Shown here piece by piece: positions 1 through 11,414 of a stretch of DNA of 64,000 nucleotides. The first letter of the stretch is position 1, and each line of letters opens with the position of its first letter. Below the pieces are notes generated by a model, which ran no database searches, was not told the DNA's origin, and was given only the letters and a program-made list of their open reading frames with translations. The DNA lies in assembly GCA_019155205.2 (NCBI GenBank), contig JAHNZQ020000004.1, positions 803,886-867,885 on the forward strand, in the 5' to 3' direction. Origin of the DNA: Gracilaria vermiculophylla. Its lineage: Eukaryota > Rhodophyta > Florideophyceae > Gracilariales > Gracilariaceae. The translations under genes were made by a program, and so were the position numbers.

Positions 1-655
1 AATGAGCCATATTCCACGGTTCTTGCATAAAGTAGATATTTCTTTTAAGAGCGATTTTGGTAATACAACACCTGACGGATTATCTGGATTCACAGGAACA
101 ACGGCTTTGCTTTTTTCAGTTATTCGTGCCTCTATATCTCGTATTTGAGGCAGAAAGGTCTTTTGGTCCACGGGAACGGGGACGGGTACAACTCTCGACA
201 TGGTAAGCGCGTTAAAAATGGGATAGATAATAAGGAAGAATTAGCATCACTTGATCACTTTGGTCACAAATGGTTAGAATGATGTTCACAAATGCTTGAT
301 TTGCGCCAGCCGTAATCATAAAGTCATGTGACGGAAAGATGGAATCAAGGTCGCGAAGGTCATTACTATCTAATTCTGGTTGACTACTGTATCCACGGTC
401 CAGCACATTTCCCCAAAGTGTGCGCAGTCTGTGTATGCCGACAAGCTCTCCGTATCTACTGAACTCCATCCCTGTTTGAGAATATTGAAGCATCTGGCAA
501 AGTTTATTTTGAACTCTTTGGGATATTCCAACGCGAGGAGCGCCTTGACAGAGATTAATGTCAACAGCTGAAGCATACTTTTGGGTCATTTCATCGATTA
601 TGGCCGCACCGGTCAGCAGTACACGACCGGATACAGATGGTACTCGTTTAGACAT
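1..655 (-). CDS. PLP-dependent class I/II aminotransferase, 5' part, with a frameshift
   Basis: This is the N-terminal part of a fold-type I aminotransferase, resembling kynurenine/aspartate aminotransferases. Such enzymes move amino groups from amino acids to 2-oxo acids using pyridoxal phosphate. The start at 655 gives the typical opening (a DINLCQGAPR stretch), and the family signature MITAGANQAF lies near residue 115. The first frame runs 655 to 212 and ends just after ILPYYLSHF. Similarity resumes in the next frame with NALTMSRVVPVPV and then AVVPVNPDNPSG, the family's NPxNPSG motif, and runs off the window at position 1. The switch falls on a run of five A (214-218, T on the coding strand). 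One base too many there explains the break, so it is either a sequencing error or a recent pseudogene. The PLP lysine would lie outside the window, and substrate specificity cannot be read. Confidence 0.75.
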
Positions 656-2876
656 TCTTTCGAATTCGAATTGTTGAATTTCACTACCGGCAGTTGACCA
701 GAGGCTTGGAATTGGCGATTCAGCGCTTGTTCTCGTCTCAGAAAATTGGAAGAGCCCTTCATCATGACTTCACTTGAAGAACTAATGTACGGATCATGAG
801 CTTGAGCAGGCAAAAGGTTTTTTTTCCACAAGGGAAACCAATAGCAATTTTTTAGTGGGTGTAATCTGAAAATTCAAAATAGCCAGTTACTCTGCACAAA
901 TGGTCACGATTTGCTTGCTGATCGTGACATACGTTTAGTGTTTCGACTGTGGACGCCGAGCGGACCTCGTCGATTACCGCGCAAACACTTTTTCGATCGC
1001 AGTTCCTTTGCAAGTACATACTTATCACTGTCGCTTTGAGCCGATCGCTCGGTGCTTTCGCTTCGAGCCGACTGTTCGCAGCTTTCGCTTTGGCGAGCTT
1101 GTGCTTCAGGATGAACGGCAATTTTCTTGAAACGTGTAAATGAAGTTTCACCTTAAAAATGAATAATATGCTTTTATTAACTTTGATGGCCCACGCATTT
1201 CAGGTTGCAAAGTGAAACGCACCCACAGATATATACAAGCTTAAGGTCAGTTTTTTGCGGTTTGGAGATCTTTGTTCCCCCAAATTTGTGTTTTGCAACA
1301 AGCATCCTGTCATTTTGTACTCTTAAGAGGCGGAGGTCCCCGAAATTATCATTTGCGTGCTTTCGCCCAATTCCTTCGAAATAAGGTACTTAAATAAAAA
1401 GGTATTTAGGCAAGAGCTCCATTTGGGATGATCTTATGTTATGCGATATACGTTGAAGTTGAATGTTTATGCTTTTGATTTTTTTGGACAAAATACTGAG
1501 TTTTTGCGAGTAGACGGAGTCTTCGCAAAATACCTTTCTGGCTGCAAATTGACTTTATGTATGAAATGGAGCCCTCAGAAGCAAAACAAAAGACCATAAC
1601 TGCCGATGAAAGAACTAATTTCGATATTATTGAACATGCCAGATATACGAGCATCCTTTACAGTCGCCTGAAAGGTATAACTTTTCGAAAACACTCATCG
1701 GCTTCATTCTGTGATAAATGACATGCACAAAAAGTTGAAGATACAACACCTTCTCTTAGGTTTGAGCAATACATTTTACGTCGCTGCACTCAGTCGCATC
1801 GTTTGTGAAGAAAAACAGTCTACGGCGCTGCGACTCTGTTTCTCATGCAAAATAGACCGTTGAACATGCAGTGCTTTATTGTTCACATGCACAAGCGTTC
1901 AAGACAGAGCTACTGACACACGTCCCTGCTGAAGCCAGACACAACGTCGTTATCGTGATGAGACAAAGCCCACGAAAACTCACGGTTTTAATTTGGAGAG
2001 AAAGTTTTACGTAGAAACTTTGTTTCAGCTCAGAACAAGAGAGCTGAGGTGCACAGTAATGAACAAGAAAAACAAATTACCTATTTCGCTGTGAGTAAGT
2101 AATTATCATCTGTCAGTTTCTCGCGTTGAAGTTGTGTGAACGCTGGAGTTTATTGGTTTGTGATATCATCAGAAAGTGGCCTGAAAGAGCTTTGGTCTTT
2201 CTGGCGAAAAAGCATTTCTTTGACGAAAAACGCTCTGCGTTGAGTAAAAATTTGACTTCCCCTACCCGAAATAGAGAGAGACAGATACAGAGAAGTTGGA
2301 GTGCAACTTTTCGGAGGGAGCTGGTGTAGTGCGTATTACGTCTGATAGTGGCTGCTGGTTCCCGCCGCTGAGCCGCTGTGCTCAGGGCCGTGATAATTTG
2401 TTTCGCGATGGCAGTCTCGAGCACTGCATAATATTGTCTGCAAGTGTTCGCGGATCGGTGTGGTGTTATCCTCCGCAAGAGCGCGGGTTGCTCATTTGTT
2501 TAGCCGCGCCCGTTACTTTTAAGATGCAATTAAAGGGGGGACAGTCATCAGGGCCCTCAGACGGACCGTGGCGGAGAAGCGGGAAGGAACGGCTGCACTG
2601 ACGGTGCAGACGAGTACAAGCATGCTCACGGTGTGTCACGCACAGATTTGGCGACGACTTTTTGCTGTCACGCGGTTCGCGGTGTGAACTTGGCACCCAG
2701 CAACTGTATTGCTGTAGGGCCAGCGGGCAGCATCGCGCGGCTGCTGCCATTTTACTTGCTGCTTTCCGCGCTCATCCACGAGGGGCTAGCGATTCTTTGA
2801 GGCCGTTCCTCGCAATTCTCAGTTGCGCTTTCTTTCTACTCTCAACCGCCAGAACAGCGCTTTAACACTTCCCACG
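656..2876. other. Spacer without recognisable gene
   Basis: About 2.2 kb between the divergently transcribed aminotransferase and cyclophilin genes. Short open frames occur on both strands, but none has recognisable motifs or a convincing composition. The stretch must hold the promoters of both genes. I see no repeat, RNA gene or transposon end in it. Confidence 0.5.
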
Positions 2877-3872
2877 ATGTCTAGACGCAGACCTGCAGAT
2901 CTTCAAACGTCGTTATTGGATGACGATCTGGAGGCGGCTACGTCGGACTCTACGGATGGCAAACAACGCTCAGCCCCCGAACGCGTCGGCCGTTTCTTCC
3001 GTACTCGCCCAGTCACTTCGCTGGTGCTTGTTATTACACTGTGCGTGGCAGCCATGCTCACGTTCTCGGCCGGGCGTTCTGTTGCTCGCATAATTTCCCG
3101 TGTCTCTAAACAAGCGATGCATCCTCCGGAGCAAATAACAGCAATAGCCAATTTAACTGAGCACGACGAGGAGCAAGCTCCAGCCCCGGACGAAAAAGGA
3201 ACACTTATTGACGGCTCCGATGCAAGAGATGCAATCCAGGTGGCCGTTGAAAAACGTCTTGATCAGAAGACCCATAATGAACGGAACGCCATCACAGAGT
3301 CGAAGTGTTACCGAAAATTTGAGCCAGGAAAGCTGGGCTCTGCGCGTACTCTTTGCATTACTGACGAGTTTTATTTCGACATCTCCATTGGAAGCACACC
3401 CGTTGGGAGGATGGTTGTTGGCGTCTTCGGAGACGTTGTCCCGAAGAGCGCCGCAAATTTCCGTGCTTTAGCCACGTGCACCGGAGTATTTGCAGATGAT
3501 TCTCTTTGCTACAGGCAAGACTCCTTCCACAGAGTCGTCACTAATTTCGTGGCTCAAGGTGGTTCGAAGGCCACCGGTCGTTCTATATACGGTCCGACTT
3601 TTCAGGAGGAAAAATCTAAAGATCATCACAGTTTCCTGCAACATGGGGAACGCGGAGTGGTGTCCTGGGCTGAGTATCCTATCGGCAGCCAGTTTTTCAT
3701 CCTCATTCGGGACCAGGCTACTTATCTCGATGGAAATCATGTTGTCTTCGGCATCGTGACTGATGGGCTTGATGTCCTTGACAAAATTCATGATGCCCCC
3801 CGCACAAGAGAAGAACCGACTGAAAGAATCACCATTACTGATTGTGGAGACGTTCACAAGTCCATGTCATGA
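2877..3872 (+). CDS. Membrane-anchored cyclophilin-type peptidyl-prolyl isomerase
   Basis: Cyclophilins catalyse cis-trans isomerisation of prolyl bonds and assist folding. The frame is open from 2823, but I prefer the ATG at 2877, giving about 331 residues that begin MSRRRPADLQ. Residues are counted from 2877. An acidic and basic cytosol-like N-terminus is followed by one hydrophobic segment (SLVLVITLCVAAMLTF, about residues 49-65). A linker of roughly 100 residues comes next, then the cyclophilin domain from about residue 160 to near the end. Active-site positions are readable: FHRVV (the catalytic Arg), NFVAQGG (Phe and Gln conserved, with Val where CypA has Met) and SQFFI. The Trp that binds cyclosporin in CypA is replaced by Tyr (TYLDGNHVVFG). 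The N-terminal membrane segment suggests a type II protein with a lumenal isomerase domain in the ER or Golgi; that location is inferred. Confidence 0.88.
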   Translation: MSRRRPADLQTSLLDDDLEAATSDSTDGKQRSAPERVGRFFRTRPVTSLVLVITLCVAAMLTFSAGRSVARIISRVSKQAMHPPEQITAIANLTEHDEEQAPAPDEKGTLIDGSDARDAIQVAVEKRLDQKTHNERNAITESKCYRKFEPGKLGSARTLCITDEFYFDISIGSTPVGRMVVGVFGDVVPKSAANFRALATCTGVFADDSLCYRQDSFHRVVTNFVAQGGSKATGRSIYGPTFQEEKSKDHHSFLQHGERGVVSWAEYPIGSQFFILIRDQATYLDGNHVVFGIVTDGLDVLDKIHDAPRTREEPTERITITDCGDVHKSMS

Positions 3873-5043
3873 AGCATTTGACATCAGACACGAACTCTTC
3901 GCAATTCGTCGCTCTTAGCGCTCGGTATTGTTTGATACAGGTGGGATGGATTCTTGGCGTTTCGCACAAGTCCTTGGTATTTTGAAAAGGACTGTTTCCA
4001 ACCGTGATCAATATTTCTTTTTTGGGATACTAATTGCAACGAAATTGCCCGGGAGTTGTGGATCTGGTCTTGGCCACCCGTGCTTAACGCAGGAAGACAT
4101 TGATATTGCTGGAAAACTCCCCCTGGAACTCTGGGCCAGATCCAGAATGCATGACTGATAGTCGAGGAACTGAAGCTAACACAATGAGTCCTTTGAAGTT
4201 CGTGAGTCCAACCCGTACTGCATTTCATAATAACTTGCGGCGCTGAGCACAGTCAAGTTGTAATGACTTGACATACCCTCAAAGAACATACGAAGTTCCA
4301 CGCGGGTTTTATATGAGATAAAGTCTTACAGTTGTACGAAGCTTAGTAGACTTCTGTTCTTCGGATTGGCTTCACATATACCTCTTTAAATCGGAATTTG
4401 TGTTGTTTGAACCAAGAAAATTTGAAGAATCACACGACCAAAGAGCTTTAACGCTTCATTACGAGAGCATAGGCGAGGAATTCCCTCATGTGGTGTCATT
4501 CTATATATCCTAACAAGCGTTCCAAACGTACGACAGCCAGCCAATCGGTGGCCCCTTGGCTTCGGGATTGGATAAATGAAAGAAATTCCATATCGTATTT
4601 GGGGTTCTATTTTCACCGACTACGTTGATACTCCACACACTGAGGAACCACAGGTCCATCCACCGTCATTTGGGAGCGTTTGATCAGCTTAACCACCGGT
4701 TAGACCTTGTTTCCACATACCCGGCAGTCCTCCGAAGATTACTGCAAGTTAGTCTTCTGAAGGGGCAAACGTTTCGTTTCTGACAAGACGGTAGTACATG
4801 GTCCACATTCAAGGAGGAGAAAAGACCTATGCTACAGGGTTCTACTTTGCTCGTGACTCGCGCTGGCTTTCCTCCCCGATATCTTTGATCTTTCCGGATG
4901 GAGAGCGTTCGCTCGGAGGTGCATAGATGCTGTTGGGTTCACTGCTTTTAAGCAAAGAAAGTTGGTGGACGCAAATCTAAAGCATGCAGGAATAAATATG
5001 AATTGTGTCTGACGCATTATTCCATCTTTTCCAAGGGTGCGTG
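3873..5043. other. Spacer without recognisable gene
   Basis: About 1.2 kb between the cyclophilin gene and the tRNA gene. Short open frames exist (for example 76 codons on the minus strand at 4386-4616), but none shows a known domain. Nothing else is recognised. Confidence 0.45.
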
Positions 5044-5144
5044 GCCACTGTGGCCGAGTGGTTTCTACTTGTCCACAGTAAGGCGGCAGGCTTAAGACCT
5101 GCTTACCCGGAAGGGTAGCATGGGTTCGAACCCCATCGGTGGCA
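5044..5144 (+). tRNA. tRNA-Leu(UAA) with a probable 16-nt D-loop intron
   Basis: The class II cloverleaf can be folded by hand. Acceptor arms GCCACTG (5044-5050) and CGGTGGC (5137-5143) pair with one G-U, and the discriminator base is A (5144). The D-stem is GCC/GGC (5053-5055 with 5082-5084). The anticodon stem GCAGG/CCTGC encloses the loop CTTAAGA, giving anticodon TAA (leucine). The variable arm is TACCC-GGAA-GGGTA, and the T-arm ATGGG-TTCGAAC-CCCAT is perfect. The D-loop should read about AGTGGTTAA, but 16 extra bases (about 5064-5079, beginning TCTACTTG and ending CACAGT) sit between GGTT and AA. Removing them leaves an 85-nt tRNA of normal form. No intron is present at the usual position 37/38. 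Ectopic D-arm introns are known in red algal nuclear tRNA genes, so I read this as an intron; the exact boundary is ambiguous by a base or so. Confidence 0.9.
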
Positions 5145-5168
5145 GTACTTCCCTCACGGATTATATAA

Positions 5169-5179
5169 TTTTTATTTTT
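5169..5179 (+). terminator. RNA polymerase III terminator of the tRNA gene
   Basis: Two runs of five T (5169-5173 and 5175-5179) separated by one A lie 25 bases after the tRNA 3' end. T runs of four or more on the coding strand stop RNA polymerase III. Confidence 0.7.
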
Positions 5180-6734
5180 AAATTTGCTCGTTCAGACCAT
5201 GTCGTTCGTGGCAAACTGTGATTTCAAGCACGTCTCCCAAATTCCTTCGATCAGCAATCCAGTAGAATTTCACCATGCTGTTTCATCTTGCCCTGCAGAG
5301 GAAGGGTATACCCTTTCGATCTCACACTTTAACATTTTAATTTGTTCATTTTTTACCCTCAAGTAAGGTACTTGAAAAACACGAAAAAATAATACTGGGC
5401 TTTCGAGCTTGCCAGAGGAGGCCACATGTTTCAGAATGATCAGCTGTGAACGCCGCATCATGTAACACAGAGTCCAGGTATCAGATGAAATCGCTACATT
5501 GAATGTTTAAGGTAGTGAAATGAAAGCTATTCTGTTGTAGAACTCAAAAGCTGCGGACGAAATGATTTCTGTTAAATCTTTTATTCACTTAAATCGTATG
5601 CTGATTTCAGGCCCGTTCTCAGAACTACGGACCGTGATATGCGTGCAGATGCAATATAGGTACAGATTGTGAACCCGATCTCCTTTCTTTCACGCAAGGC
5701 TGTGCATCGAAGCCTAAGGCAGCATCGCGCTGCTAGTTATGTACTATTCAATAGTCAAGAACTCCAAAGGTTTCTGTAGAGCATTCAGAATTTGGCGGCG
5801 AAGCGACCTTATGCTCGATGCCTCGTCTGTCGCCTAGGAGAGCGCATTACTTGGGCAGTTCTATTAAAAATGCGACTCGTCAAGGCTCTGCAATCACAAA
5901 TATTGAAGCTAAAGGCTCTATACCTGGTCCCACAAGAATAAGATCAATGGAACGAATTACTCGTAAGGTGGATGACCCTATTTTTTGTTCTATTTTGGTT
6001 TAACTCACTACATACTTTCCTTCATCATCTTTCTTACATATTTTCTTGGCTACAGTCCGAGATGTAGCGAAGGTTTTGTGAGACTGCTACGCGAGAGGTA
6101 GGTAATGGCGAAGGTCTCCACAGTTGAAATAGTCACTTTTCTCGTGTTATTAGACCTTGTTTTGCTTTCTATGAGGGCTTGGGCTTCCCGTTCGCAAGCT
6201 AATGCAAAGATGTCATTGAAATGTGCAGGTCTCATCGGTGAGAAGTTTCTTTTGGGGTGAACGTTATACAATTTAGCAGTATTTACGATGATGTCCCATA
6301 AACGTAAGAGATACAAGTAGATATAAATACAGGCGAAGAGCTTTGTTGGTTTTCTTTAATCGCATGGAAAGATGTCTTGAGATTAAATGACGCATATGTC
6401 GGTGGATGAAGAGCAAGTATTTCTGACGATGCTTAAGCTTTGCGCAATGCGTGTGCAGTGCGTTGTACGAAGCCACATGCACTCCCAGGCACGCCATGAT
6501 CTGTGGGGATATTGTATTATCTCTTTTATAGGCGTCAATGACTGTCTTACGATTTTCGAGAAACCAGAAACGCATAAAACCTTTCTGATATTCTCATTCA
6601 TGAATTTAATTTTTCGGATGGTCCATTGATCTCGAGTTGGTTTAGTGTTTTCCACAATATGCGAAAAAGTTATGCTCGAAAGGATGTAGCAGAAGAAGGG
6701 AAATTTGGGCTTGATATCTCCATCACTCCTTGCA
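5180..6734. other. Spacer without recognisable gene
   Basis: About 1.55 kb between the tRNA gene and the 3' end of the minus-strand methyltransferase gene. Overlapping short frames on both strands (notably 6050-6655) have no motifs and no consistent frame. Nothing is supported. Confidence 0.45.
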
Positions 6735-7529
6735 TCAAGACGTCTTAGTATCCTTGAGCTTTCCTAATCTCTCCTGTTCTCTGCGCTCATCTCGTTCGGA
6801 ATACAGTCTTTCCGTGAATGGTTCTTCCACAATACACCCACATCGATAGCAGAAAAACAACCAAACACTCAGGAAAATTCCAGCTGGGCTTCTCTCCATG
6901 ATGGCTTCTCCCAGGTGCATGAGAAAAGATCCGTCATACATTGGATTGTTCGCGACATTAAAAGGGAATGCAGTGATTTTCTCATCCATGAGATAACCAA
7001 AGTAGTCACCTAAGTAAGTACCACAAATGCCCAATCGATAATACGCTCCGACAAACATACTAACACCAATTACACCCACCAAACCCGCAAGTGCATGATA
7101 AAATGGTGTATCAAGTTCAGGTAAACGTGGTTGGCTCCGAATGGCCACAAGGAATAAAACGCTGCGAAGCACGCTCAAAGTAGCAATGATTGCTCCCGAT
7201 AAATAGACGCCGATGATGGGACGTACGCTCAAGCGCGACGGGATCTTCGTGAAATATTCCAGGGGCCCAATAATATTCCACACTAGCGGTGGTAGCATGG
7301 TTGCCAATATAGCAAGGGCTAGGTTGTGGTCATAGCGATCAACATAAGGAAAACGAAATGGAAAGTTTGCACTAGTGATGAAATTTGTCACCAAATACGC
7401 GGCGGAGTGCATCATCGGCGGCAGCGGGATTGTAGTACCTCCCATGAATAGAACTTTGTATCCACTCGTGACAAAATCGACAAGTCGAAGCTTCACGGCA
7501 TTCATGACGAACATGTTGGTTCCCACCAA
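6735..7529 (-). CDS. PEMT: Phosphatidylethanolamine / phospholipid N-methyltransferase (PEMT/Opi3 type)
   Basis: The enzyme transfers methyl groups from S-adenosylmethionine to phosphatidylethanolamine or its mono- and dimethyl forms, making phosphatidylcholine in ER-type membranes. The 264-residue product has several hydrophobic segments (about residues 74-92, 103-130, 145-167 and 215-230). Its C-terminal half carries the family blocks GTYLGDYFGYLM, ITAFPFNVANNPMYDGS, LGEAI and IVEEPFTERLY. These align closely with the SAM-binding and double-glutamate (EE) region of mammalian PEMT. It is somewhat longer than the 199-residue human form, with an N-terminal extension of uncertain start. The ATG at 7529 is used because it opens the frame. 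It stands alone, flanked by long spacers. Confidence 0.88.
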   Translation of the reverse strand: MVGTNMFVMNAVKLRLVDFVTSGYKVLFMGGTTIPLPPMMHSAAYLVTNFITSANFPFRFPYVDRYDHNLALAILATMLPPLVWNIIGPLEYFTKIPSRLSVRPIIGVYLSGAIIATLSVLRSVLFLVAIRSQPRLPELDTPFYHALAGLVGVIGVSMFVGAYYRLGICGTYLGDYFGYLMDEKITAFPFNVANNPMYDGSFLMHLGEAIMERSPAGIFLSVWLFFCYRCGCIVEEPFTERLYSERDERREQERLGKLKDTKTS

Positions 7530-9371
7530 ACGCTATGACGTTCGATATCGTGGGGGGCTACTTTGTCTGCCTACGAGTCCCCCAGGATGTGATTTAGATG
7601 CCTGAACTCTGTGTCGTTGCGTGCGAGTGGGCGTCTTTGAGATGCAAAAAGTGCCAACGGGGTTCGGGTACTCCGCGCAACCACACTTCCTTTCCGCTTC
7701 CTACAGAATGCAGGTAGGCTATTGGGCATCCACTAAGGGTACAGATGATGTGATTTAAAAAAACCGGAATACGGGAGAATCTCGCCGCATGCATCAGGAT
7801 ACTGTAATAGGCGTCCCAATAATGCTTCACTCTGGTATTGAATGAAATCCACAGCATTCAAATACAGAGGTTGAAGTAGTTGCAGAATAATCATAGTTTA
7901 CTTATGTGTACATGACCATAGATAGCATAAAGTAGATACCTTATGAGAAGGTAGGTATTGATTGCCATTGGGAAGTATAGAAGCTGCATGGTCTCTTTCA
8001 CAAAAAGTATTTTCAGTGTTCCCCAGTTCTCTCGGGCATCGACAGTTTTCATTGCACATAACGATCGCCAGAAGTGTAATGTTACTGGAGCCGAAGCGCC
8101 GATGAGCTTGACGTCAGACTTATTTCAACATTCTTTGTTCGCGAAGATTTTTTGCAATGGTCAAGTCACATGTTTGAAGCAAGATGCAAGTACTGCCAGT
8201 AAGAAATGTGTAGGCATTCCATTGTATCCTACAGGGATACCAAATCAACCAACAGTGCTTATTAGCGAAACGAAAGTCGGAGTTAGCTTAGAACCTTTTC
8301 ATTGATTCGAAATACATGCGCAGTTATATGCTTTTGGTTCGTCAACAGCAAACGCAAAATAGGCTCCATTCTTTCTCGTTCAATATGACTGTGCGCTCAA
8401 AGTATGGCGAACTTGTTCCTTTGGAAAGACAAAAGACTAGTGCCTACAGCGTTTCTAGCTTTGTACGTAAACGTAGATTGATGAAGAAGACAAACAAGCA
8501 CGAACAGAGCCATACAAAGCCGCCCTTTGGGCATAGGGAGAAAAACACCAATTCGCCCATCACTTCGGCGAACTTGGAAACTTTTGCACTGCATAGCCTA
8601 AGAAACATCGCTCAATATGGTACAAAACCCCTTAATATGGTACGCAATGCAATAGAAATTTCTGCGGTGAACACGATAATGTAGCAACACGAGAGTACTG
8701 ATTGTCATAGTTATTGCATGATGCGATTTGTTTGGAAGGAGAAGGCATACCAAGCACCAACTTTCAAATTTGATACAGAAGAGAAGTGTGATGAAGATAG
8801 GTGCGTTCCTTTTTCAAATTACGGGAAAGCCCAAGAGAGCATGCACAACAAAACTATCATAATATTGTCGCAGAATTCAAAGCATGATGGGGTCACTTCT
8901 GGTGAACAATGCAGCAAAGGACTTCCGAAAAAAGAACCATGCAAAAGACATTCACAGGGGAACGCATGTTCATCACCAGGGGCTCCTCGCTCTAGAGTGT
9001 CCCGAGATAGTATTTTTGGCGGATACTTGTGATCCACAGATGCCGTAATACAGGTACCTTATGACGGTAATTAGGCATTTAAATGGGGTGTCAAGAATGC
9101 CATGTAAAACGACGATGAATGTGTAAGTTACATCGAATTTCTCCAACATAAAGCATGAAATATGAGATTTATAAGGATTTTCTTCATTGCAAAGCCATTT
9201 TACACCAGTAATAATGTTGTACGCAGTATTATCGTCATCAGAGTCATCCAACTCCACTGTATCGCTTACAACACGGAATCACCATTTTGTGACGATTGCT
9301 ATTACGCAATCAAACTATTTTTCTTCTTGACTTCATGTGAAGGAGACCGGCTCTACAGAAGTGATCATCTC
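7530..9371. other. Spacer without recognisable gene
   Basis: First part of a desert of nearly 4 kb between the methyltransferase gene and LTN1. Frames of 90-120 codons (for example 7958-8305, 8316-8684 and 8718-9032 on the plus strand) have no recognisable domain and look random in composition. No RNA gene or transposon end was found. Confidence 0.4.
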
Positions 9372-9655
9372 AAAACCCATCGCTATTCTGAAAGAATAGC
9401 AATGGGTTTTGCAATATCGAGAACTCATGGGGGTCGATTCTTTCAGAATCGACCCTCCATGAGTTCTCGAACGGCAATTAATGAACTTTTTGAGCGTGGT
9501 AACCACCACACCCAGGGGTGTGATTTCATGGATGAGATTGCAATTAATTGAAATCGACGATTGTGCTCTAACCATAATATTGCAACCTGATGGGACGTTT
9601 CTACGAAAGTTACCCATCAGATTGACAATTGCCATGTTATAAAGCTTCAATCGTC
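9372..9655. repeat. Cluster of four consecutive hairpins with 3-nt loops
   Basis: Hairpin 1 (9372-9410): 18-bp arms starting AAAACCCATC and ending GATGGG-like TTTT, with one mismatch and loop GAA. Hairpin 2 (9417-9470): arms of 25 and 26 bases starting TCGAGAACTC, with one bulged base and loop TTC. Hairpin 3 (about 9475-9550): weaker, with outer arms CAATTAAT/ATTAATTG and a central CACACC-CAGG-GGTGTG foldback. Hairpin 4 (about 9555-9655): outer arms GACGATTG/CAATCGTC and inner arms AACCTGATGGG/CCCATCAGATT, with loop TAC. No open frame explains them. The arms are unrelated between hairpins, so this is not a tandem repeat. They could be a foldback transposon remnant, small-RNA precursors, or products of replication template switching. 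Confidence 0.7.
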
Positions 9656-11414
9656 AACATATAAACAAGAAATCTGACCGTCACATGCAACAAGAGGTGT
9701 TACGATGCGAGAACAATGAAAGAAGCGTTGGAATATATAAAGATAGAGTGTATGGCAACAGATTGGATTATTGAGTGATGGAAAAGCACTTTCTGAGTGA
9801 AATGAAATGAATTATGCTGGTCTTCGTTGAAGACCCGACCGCAAATCCCTTTTGCTTTCCTTAGAGAAGGGAAGTCTGGCACACCACGGGCAGGCGGATC
9901 GCTTGTGACTTTTCTGAGTGAGAATGATGGGTGATGGAAATTGTATAGAAATGAAGGAATTCCAAGTTGGTGGGAAAAGCGAGGACAGGGTGTGCATCAA
10001 ATGCGAAAGTGCCCATGAGTATGCAATCCCATCCGCATCAGATTTCTTCCGGCCTTGACAACAACATAATCATGCAATAGCAACATCAGGAAATTCAATT
10101 CAAAATGACTGGCAAAGTATTACAGATATCGTGTCTTTCTCCATGCTCACACTCCTTGGTCTTTGCAGATGTTCCAAACTTCGACTGCAAAATTTACATT
10201 CGAAGTCTTTACCGTACTTTGAACTATTGACAGATGAATGAAAACGGCTAATGAAAAGTTCTATCCACAGAATAGAGGTCATGGATTTGTTTCGACATGA
10301 TGTAGACTTAGATATGTTGTGAAAGCTGTATAAAGAACTAAGCGGCTATATTTCTGAAGAAGATGGTTCACAATACTAAAAACCAGTTTCTATTTCCTCT
10401 TCTTATTTGAAGCCGAAAGCTATTGCTTCTTGTGGTGCTGCCACCAGTTTTTAGTGAGCCAAGCTATACCAAAGCGTTGCAGCAAGATGACATATAAGGT
10501 CTTCAACAGAGAGTTAGAGCCATGGGTCGAGGACTGAAAACGCACTGCAAAGAAAATATCATGAGTGCTTATACAGCCAGGTACTGTATTTATAAGCCCG
10601 AGTCTAAAACATTTCGTAACTATTCGGTCACATCTCCACGTCGTGAAACATTCATCTGCCCTGCGCGTCGAAGGTCTGCATCTGTGGTGCTTTCAGGGGA
10701 TATATGATTCTCTTGGATGATTCTAGCATAGTCATTCATAGGAAAGCCATGAATCACCCCAATGCAAAGCTCGATAGGCGCTTTAGGGGCAAAAGGCCGC
10801 TGCCATGGACAGTCGTGAGAGCGCTTATCGCAGTACAAGTTCTCTCAAGTTGACTCTGGACGAAAGAGCATGCGAAGCTCACAAGCCTGCCCAGGGTCAG
10901 CTGGGGAGGTTCCGGCACCGACAAACACTGGTATTGTATTGGTTTGCAGGGCGAACTTGTGCCAACAAGGCATCGGATGTATGTTCAGTTACGCAAAGTT
11001 TGCAACCTTTGCAAAAAAAAGGTTGCCATCAATCCACTGGAGGCACAGAAACAGAGGTACTTCAAGGTACAGTACTTTTTAAGTCTACTATAAAATGCGT
11101 TAATTGTTAATTGCTGTGATAGGCGAAATACAGACTGACATTGGGGTCTGTGTTTGCACATCGAGATATTTTGAAGGACTGCTTTTCTCTCGCTTCGCGA
11201 TCCGGTATCCAGGTAAACCGGGACACTGTCATCCTAAGTGTTGCTGCAGAACGACGGAATAACGATCTGACGAACACATACGCCTAGTGTCTATCTGAGT
11301 TTTGTCTACTGACCGTTGCGTTGAGCTTACCCATTAAGAAACTTTGTAACTCGCAGCCATACAAAGAGCAGTGTATTCATACAAACTCAGGAACATTATC
11401 TTGCCCGAATTCAT
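9656..11414. other. Spacer upstream of LTN1
   Basis: About 1.75 kb with only short unsupported frames (10805-11110 and 10522-10707 on the plus strand, and others). It must contain the LTN1 promoter. No conserved element is recognised. Confidence 0.4.

Noticed and set aside
852..1151. 99-codon minus-strand frame upstream of the aminotransferase
   Set aside because: Lys/Ala-rich start but no motif; the plus strand is open over the same stretch.
7958..9032. Three successive plus-strand frames of 104-122 codons
   Set aside because: Considered as pieces of one broken gene, but no shared motif or known protein emerges from any of them.
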